DNA of 8,593 bases from positions 1-8,593 of the forward strand of contig JBIOJM010000404.1 of NCBI GenBank assembly GCA_044450785.1. The letters are read 5' to 3'. Shown piece by piece: positions 5,026 to 8,593 of this stretch. Source of the DNA: JBIOJM01 sp044450785. Lineage in GTDB: Bacteria; Planctomycetota; Planctomycetia; Isosphaerales; Isosphaeraceae. The notes beneath the pieces were generated by a model. It worked only from the letters and a program-made list of their open reading frames with translations. It was not told where the DNA came from and made no database searches. The stretch's first letter is position 1. Each line of letters begins with the position of its first letter. Position numbers and translations under genes: made by a program.

Positions 5026-5956
5026 GCAGGAAGGTCATGGCCTTGACGGCCGCGTCGCGGCCCTTGACCGCCGTGACGCCGGCGATGACGTCGCCGACCT
5101 GGCAGGCGCCGTCGAAGTCGCCGCCGCCCACCTCGGCGAACATGACCGACGCCCCTTCGATTTTGGCCGGTTCGGCCATGTCGCCGAATTCTTCGAGGTG
5201 AGCCTTGTACTTGGCCAGGACTTCTGCGGCGTTATCAGCTGATTTGCAGCGCGCGACGAAGCCGGTGAACTTGGCCTCGCCGTCGCGGTATTGGGCCATG
5301 AACGCGTTGGTCAGGAAGTCGAGCCCCAGGGCATCGACCATGAGGTATTGGACCGAATCGTCGATCCGATTCTTCGCCGGGAGCATGGCGAGACCCCATA
5401 GCTCCGCCGCTTCGCCTTTCAGGCGATTCGCCAGTGTATCAGCCAAGGCCGATACCGCTTTCTGGAGCTCCTCGTCGGGTCCCGATGTCAGGATCGACGC
5501 ATAGTATTGGCCCTTCCGGAAGAATAAATCCGCCCCGGTGCGGTGGCCGCCGTCGCCGGTTGCGATGGCCTTGCTGCCAGACGAGCGCTCGACCGAATAG
5601 ACGCCGAAGGCGCCGAGGGGGGTGGTCATGTCGTACAGGAAGACGTCGATGAATTTGCCTGGGTCGTCCGCTTTGGAGAAGGTGACGAAGGTCATGCCCG
5701 TCACGTCGTAGGATTGAAACAGTTCGGACCGGCCGTTGATCTTCTCGTACAAGTTGGCTTCGGTGTAGCGTTCAACAAGGCTCTTTTTCGTGAAGCCTTC
5801 GGGCGTGAGACCCTCGAGTGCCCGGGCGATGGTTTCCGTCTTGGCCTTCATTTCGGCCGTGATCCGGGGCGGGGCGTCTTTGACGGAGCCGACGGAGTCT
5901 TGGGCGGCGACGAAGACGGGGAATACAAACGGGATCGCGGCCAGCAATCCTCTCAT
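5000..5956 (-). CDS. exported DUF6599 family protein
   Basis: A 318-residue protein. ATG 5956 has AAAAAGGAG six bases ahead on the minus strand. Residues 1-18 are a signal peptide (LLAAIPFVFPVFVAA, cleavage before QDS). The mature part starts with a charged helix (ITAEMKAKTETIARALEGL) and then shows the DUF6599 core: EANLYEKINGRSELFQSYDV (67-85), MTFVTF (88-93), IDVFLYDMTTPLGAFGVYSVER (103-124), GADLFFRKGQYYASI. A second half from about 190 repeats the scheme (PAKNRIDDSVQYL, FVARCKSADNAAEVLAKYKAHL), as is usual in these proteins. The function is unknown; they occur in bacteria with secreted or periplasmic locations. The length looks complete. It converges on the heme-protein remnant and shares no clear operon with the next gene, which ends 229 bases upstream on the same strand. 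Confidence 0.85.
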   Translation of the reverse strand: MRGLLAAIPFVFPVFVAAQDSVGSVKDAPPRITAEMKAKTETIARALEGLTPEGFTKKSLVERYTEANLYEKINGRSELFQSYDVTGMTFVTFSKADDPGKFIDVFLYDMTTPLGAFGVYSVERSSGSKAIATGDGGHRTGADLFFRKGQYYASILTSGPDEELQKAVSALADTLANRLKGEAAELWGLAMLPAKNRIDDSVQYLMVDALGLDFLTNAFMAQYRDGEAKFTGFVARCKSADNAAEVLAKYKAHLEEFGDMAEPAKIEGASVMFAEVGGGDFDGACQVGDVIAGVTAVKGRDAAVKAMTFLLKGLRIPK

Positions 5957-6185
5957 GGGATACTCCTTTTTCGGGGCTGTTTTTACGGTACGGGATCGAC
6001 GGCGCGAAAGGCAAGACCTTTGGAGATAGCGTCGTCAGGTTGGTCCCTGCGGGCGGTTCGGACTGTCGAGGGTGGACAGCAATCCCTACCGGGCCGGAAG
6101 CCCCACAACGCTCAGCAGTTCCTCCGCGCCCCAACGCCTCTCGTGAAGGGAGGGTCTGCGCACACCACGATTCCCGCTCTCAGTC

Positions 6186-7043
6186 CTACTCGAGTCGAGC
6201 CACACCATTCCCCGGCTTCGGGAACCGGACGAACACCTCCGGGTCGTGTCCCGGGATGATCAATCGAGGGTTCGTCGCGAGCTGCTTCATCCGGTCCTGC
6301 GCAGCTAGGTTTGACTTGGCGTCGAGCGTAACCGCGATCGGCACGTGCTTGTCGAGGTTCTCGTAAAGATAGACGTTGTCCGACGCCACCACCATGCGGC
6401 CCGACTTCGTATTTACGCCCACGTACTGCGACGCGAACGTGTGCTTCCCTCCGGTGTAAACCGTCACTCCCGGTATGATCTCCTTGGCGTCGCCGTCGAC
6501 CAGACGAACACGGCCCTCGGTGTTCAGCTTCACCAGGGCCGAGACGTCATCCAGCTCGGTCGGCTCGCCTTTGCCGGACGGCGGCTTGACCTCGCGCGTG
6601 TAATGATTGAACTCATCTTTCTGGATCCAGACCGTTGCCTTCGGAAACAAATCGACACCATCGACGTGATCCGAGTGCATGTGTGTGACGATGACGTCGG
6701 TGACCTCTTCCGGCCTGATCCCAAGTCGCCCGACCGCCCGGTCGGGTCGAGTGTAGTCGGCGATCCCTTCGAACTCCTTGAAGAACTGCGGCCGGTAGAA
6801 CCCGGCATCGACCAGGACCGTCCGCCCGTCCGGGCCTTTCAATACCCAGACAGTCATGGCGACGTCGACCTTCCGCTGCCGTTCGGCCCCCTGCACGAGC
6901 GCAGAGACTGGACAGTCGGGCAGCGTGCCATACCGGACAGCATACACCTCGTGGCGCGGCGGCTCGGCGGCCCGTGCGTCGAGCCCATAGAGGCCGCTGA
7001 CTCCAGTCATGACGATGAGGGCGAGGAACCGTCGATGTGGCAT
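6186..7043 (-). CDS. exported metallo-beta-lactamase-fold hydrolase, lactonase-like
   Basis: A 285-residue protein from ATG 7043, which has GAAGGAG six bases ahead and is followed by a signal peptide (PHRRFLALIVMTGVSGLYGL, cleavage near ARAAEPP). The frame stays open to another good start at 7139; counted from there, the metal ligands are T-H-M-H-S-D-H (His153, His155, Asp157, His158), His233 in GGKHTF, Asp254 in VASDN, and His298 in IPGHDP. This is the full set for a two-metal centre of the metallo-beta-lactamase superfamily. VDAGFYRP, and VDLFPKATVWIQKDEF after the HxHxDH motif, are like N-acyl homoserine lactonases and related lactone hydrolases, so hydrolysis of a lactone or ester outside the cytoplasm is likely. 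The actual substrate cannot be told from sequence. Confidence 0.85.
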   Translation of the reverse strand: MPHRRFLALIVMTGVSGLYGLDARAAEPPRHEVYAVRYGTLPDCPVSALVQGAERQRKVDVAMTVWVLKGPDGRTVLVDAGFYRPQFFKEFEGIADYTRPDRAVGRLGIRPEEVTDVIVTHMHSDHVDGVDLFPKATVWIQKDEFNHYTREVKPPSGKGEPTELDDVSALVKLNTEGRVRLVDGDAKEIIPGVTVYTGGKHTFASQYVGVNTKSGRMVVASDNVYLYENLDKHVPIAVTLDAKSNLAAQDRMKQLATNPRLIIPGHDPEVFVRFPKPGNGVARLE

Positions 7044-7139
7044 GAAAAACTCCTTCTCTTTCTCGAGCAACTCACGGCGCGCGGTCAGCCATTCCTCGCG
7101 CGAGACTATTCTGGGTCGAGCAGTGGCGACCGTTGGCAT
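7044..7139 (-). pseudogene. N-terminal fragment of a DUF899 gene, in frame with the hydrolase
   Basis: From ATG 7139 the first 32 codons read TARPRIVSREEWLTARRELL, then EKEKEF. This is the characteristic start of DUF899 (thioredoxin-like) proteins, which begin with R-x-V-S-R-E/D-E-W-L-x-A-R-x-x-L-L-x-K-E-K-E. The expected continuation (T-R-x-R-D-x-L-x-x-E-R-R-x-L-P) is missing. Instead the frame runs straight into the signal peptide of the hydrolase. AAGGAG lies eight bases ahead of ATG 7139 on the minus strand, so the old start is still translatable. Translation from here would put 32 extra residues before the signal peptide and probably hinder export. The hydrolase's own Shine-Dalgarno site lies within the codons for K-E-K-E of this fragment. 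Confidence 0.68.
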
Positions 7140-7218
7140 GGCGATTTCTCCTTCGTTTCAGGTTGCGTTGTGCGTCGGCCGGCTTCTGGGGGTCTGGTAC
7201 TGTCAGCGAGTCGTGCGT

Positions 7219-7260
7219 AGTATATGACCGCTTCCGAGTCACGTTGGAGTGACTGGTCAC
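7219..7260 (-). promoter_or_regulatory. possible promoter and operator-like repeats ahead of the hydrolase
   Basis: GTCAC (7238-7242), GTGAC (7249-7253) and GTCAC (7256-7260) form two interleaved inverted repeats with gaps of 6 and 2 bases, a form often seen in regulator binding sites. On the minus strand TATACT (complement of 7219-7224) lies next to them, about 80 bases before the ATG at 7139, and could be a -10 box. No good -35 box is visible at normal spacing. Arms of five bases can arise by chance. Confidence 0.28.
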
Positions 7261-7399
7261 ACAAAATGGTCGTACGGAGACGGCGTGAATCGACAAGAGG
7301 CCGCGCGGAATGAAAGACTTTTCGGTTCATGCTGCAACGCATGCGGCCGTTTGTCCGGCAGGTTTTATCGCTTCTGACAAGGCTTCGGCAACTTGGCTA

Positions 7400-7531
7400 T
7401 TAATGCCCAACCCCTCGAAAAGGTAAAACTAGGGTAAGGAGTCGATATTCATCAATAAGACCAAGGTTGGTTAGGCTTCCTGCCAAGTCTGGTCCGGCAA
7501 CTTCAATCTCCCCAACTGGCTGTGCCTTCAA
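7400..7531 (-). pseudogene. remnant of a RibD-C / dihydrofolate-reductase-like gene
   Basis: On the minus strand the frame reads LKAQPVGEIEVAGPDLAGSL (from about 7531), then TNLGLIDEYRL. This is the C-terminal core of the RibD-C/DHFR-like family: the glycine-bearing strand and helix around E-V-x-G-P-x-L-A, then G-L-I/V-D-E-Y-R-L. The next strand, normally Y-x-x-P-V-V-L-G-x-G-x-P, is garbled (LTLVLPFRGVGH) and ends at a TAA at 7400. The N-terminal 100-120 residues are missing: the frame is open upstream to 7642 but unrelated in sequence before about 7531. It lies directly downstream of the broken GFA gene on the same strand. Confidence 0.6.
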
Positions 7532-7580
7532 GGTATATTTGAAAGACGATACTCCGACACGTCGCCAAGGAACCCTGCGG

Positions 7581-7841
7581 TCAGGAGGGACGATTGCTTT
7601 CCTTGCGTACGTCGAGCCTAACGACTTTGATCGAGGCCACATCTTCCGGCACCATCATTCGAGAATTGACGGAAGCTTGAAGGGCTTCCGGTTTGCAAAG
7701 AACCCGGACGGATTTCGCTGAATAGTAAGCCCATCGTGCCGCAAGTCGTCCGCAGATGGAGCAGTTGCACTCGGTCAAAGTCCGAGGCTTTCGACTGATT
7801 TCGAGGCGGACTGCTCCGCAATGACATGAAGCGTGAAGCAT
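7581..7841 (-). pseudogene. GFA (CENP-V / formaldehyde-activating) family gene with an internal deletion
   Basis: From ATG 7841 the frame begins MLHASCHCGAVRLEI, then LTECNCSICGRLAARWAYYS and VRVL, a textbook N-terminal half of a GFA-domain protein: Cys6 and Cys8 of CxC, then Cys25, Cys27 and Cys30 of the zinc-binding CxCxxC. Straight after residue ~53 comes ASVNSRMMVPEDVASIKVVRLD (about 56-77), which corresponds to the family's C-terminal end (V-N-A-R-x-x-P-E-x-V-A-x-V-x-V-R-R-x-D-G). About 40-45 residues between, carrying the H-x-C-x-x-C-G metal motif, are missing without a frame break. The normal length is about 120-135; this frame has 86. The usual D-G-A-x-T-W ending is also lost. The result cannot bind its full zinc set and is probably dead. 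The start has only a weak purine stretch ahead of it. Confidence 0.72.
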
Positions 7842-8025
7842 CTGGCTCTCGCTCGCGGCAATGGAAGGCGGTCAAGTTCCGCAGCCCCGTCCGGATTCCC
7901 TCCGAGGCTTCTATAGGTCTAGAACGACGCAACAGAATCCCATATCCCATCCTGAAAATAAAGTCTCGAGGCTTGCCTTCGCCATGAAGCTTTGAAGCAG
8001 TAAAGGAAACCTACATTTACGTTAC

Positions 8026-8199
8026 TCACAGTTGCATGCTGGTTTCGGTACGAGATTCCTGGCGCCTGGCGTAAAGGAACTCGATTAAGAAATCAAAGTA
8101 AACATGCTCGACGCTACGACGGGTTTCGTTACGCGGTCGGCAAACGAAGAAGCGGGCGCGACGCTGTTTCGTTTCGAAGTTCAGGCGGCGGCTACTCAT
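8026..8199 (-). CDS. 57-residue basic small protein of unknown function
   Basis: From ATG 8199, with AAGGA seven bases ahead on the minus strand, the frame gives MSSRRLNFETKQRRARFFVC, then RPRNETRRSVEHVYFDFLIE, then FLYARRQESRTETSMQL. It has a strongly basic first half (RR, KQRRAR, RPRNETRR) and one amphipathic or hydrophobic segment (VYFDFLIEFLY). The open frame extends further upstream only by running through the 52-bp repeats, which I take as noncoding. I recognise no family. The good ribosome-binding site and balanced composition argue for a real gene; the small size and the surrounding repeats argue against. Confidence 0.4.
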   Translation of the reverse strand: MSSRRLNFETKQRRARFFVCRPRNETRRSVEHVYFDFLIEFLYARRQESRTETSMQL

Positions 8200-8266
8200 T
8201 GTGCGGTCCTTCTGGTCGGTGGCGAACATGCGGCGCGAACGGGGAACCTCGGCTGCTCCTGGATTC

Positions 8267-8390
8267 ATGCCGCCCCCGTTCGGGGGCTCAAGACGATCCG
8301 ATTGGCACTTCTTGGGGTTCACACCCCAGGCTACGTTTATGCCGCCCCCGTTCGGGGGCTCAAGACGATCCGATTGGCACTTCTTGGGGT
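8267..8390. repeat. two perfect 52-bp direct repeats, each with a hairpin
   Basis: Bases 8267-8318 and 8339-8390 are identical over 52 bases, with a period of 72. Each copy contains a perfect 7-bp stem with a two-base loop, GCCCCCG-TT-CGGGGGC (8272-8287 and 8344-8359), followed by a shared 31-base tail (8288-8318 and 8360-8390). The 20-base spacer after copy 1 begins with a second small stem, TGGGGT-TCAC-ACCCCA (8313-8328), absent after copy 2. All frames through the repeat are low in protein-like content. From memory, this sequence recurs between genes in planctomycete genomes; it behaves like a REP- or MITE-type dispersed element. Confidence 0.85.
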
Positions 8391-8463
8391 CCTCTCGCCG
8401 AAGACCACCAGCAAACCCGCCACTCGCCGGTCCACGTCCGCTACGAGAGTCGTCCCGCATACC

Positions 8464-8544
8464 AACCCGAAGCGTGAGCGAGGGCGCTGGCGCTGGCGCC
8501 GCGCCGCAAGTGACTTGCGGCATGCCTCGCTGACGCTTCGGGTT
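8464..8544. repeat. nested palindromic element of the T-R-S-V-S-E-G type
   Basis: The outer arms 8464-8483 (AACCCGAAGCGTGAGCGAGG) and 8525-8544 are reverse complements over 20 bases with one mismatch. Within the 41-base interior lies a second palindrome, GCCGCAAGT-G-ACTTGCGGC (8503-8521), and a short tandem of CGCTGG. The plus-strand arm translates as T-R-S-V-S-E-G, a peptide I recall recurring in spurious planctomycete gene predictions, which marks it as a dispersed intergenic repeat. The remaining 49 bases of the window show nothing further. Confidence 0.75.
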
Positions 8545-8593
8545 CGTGTAGGCCTTTCCCGTCGACCGGCAAGCTTGATCAATCCCTACATTC

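Noticed and set aside
5543..6259. 238-residue plus-strand open frame.
   Set aside because: It is a shadow of the DUF6599 gene, which has a signal peptide and a strong ribosome-binding site on the other strand.
6345..7220. 291-residue plus-strand open frame.
   Set aside because: It lies opposite the metallo-beta-lactamase gene, whose full set of metal ligands is visible on the minus strand. The plus frame shows no family pattern.
8267..8390. CRISPR array.
   Set aside because: There are only two units, the repeat is 52 bp with one 20-bp spacer, and there is no cas gene nearby.
8200..8523. Minus-strand extension of the small gene through the 52-bp repeats and the palindrome.
   Set aside because: The added residues are translations of known-looking intergenic repeats (P-K-K-C-Q-S-D-R-L-E-P-P-N-G-G-G twice); ATG 8199 has a good ribosome-binding site.

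Overview
The window looks like an accessory, partly decayed stretch of chromosome from a high-GC planctomycete, probably close to Gemmata and its relatives. That placement is an inference. It rests on the protein families present (DUF1579, DUF6599, a Tat-exported aldo/keto reductase, a PVC-type heme-binding-domain tail) and on a palindromic intergenic repeat whose translation reads T-R-S-V-S-E-G, which I recall from planctomycete genomes. No ribosomal RNA or other strong taxonomic marker is present.

Layout. Bases 1-751 hold the tail of an AT-richer reading frame, a diverged repeat (copy A), the first ~30 codons of a serine resolvase, and a hairpin whose arms resemble tRNA T-arms. Bases 752-1906 carry two plus-strand genes, a secreted DUF1579 protein and a DUF1801-type protein, closed by a long hairpin (1899-1949). 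Bases 1964-3063 on the minus strand carry an unrecognised 230-residue protein with weak ADP-ribosyltransferase-like features, followed by a small candidate partner gene. Bases 3064-3769 have no intact gene; they hold repeat copy B and the C-terminal end of an IS1595/ISXO2-type transposase. Bases 3769-4803 encode the Tat-exported aldo/keto reductase. It is followed at once by a short tail of a planctomycete heme-binding-domain protein, and then by a convergent exported DUF6599 protein (5000-5956). Bases 6186-7139 encode an exported metallo-beta-lactamase-fold hydrolase whose reading frame is joined upstream to the first ~32 codons of a DUF899 gene. Bases 7400-7841 hold two broken genes, a RibD-C/dihydrofolate-reductase-like tail and a GFA (CENP-V/formaldehyde-activating) gene that has lost its middle. 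The last 570 bases hold a 57-codon basic small gene, two perfect 52-bp hairpin-bearing direct repeats, and the T-R-S-V-S-E-G palindrome.

Main theme. Intact genes alternate with fragments. At least six separate gene remnants are recognisable by motif, including pieces of two different recombinases. Several of the families (DUF1801, DUF1579, DUF899, GFA, RibD-C) are, to my recollection, often found near one another in planctomycete genomes, so this may be a decaying copy of such a set reshaped by mobile elements. No CRISPR array, rRNA or intact tRNA was seen. The nearest things to an undescribed system are the minus-strand pair at 1964-3063 and the DUF899/metallo-beta-lactamase joint reading frame with two good starts.
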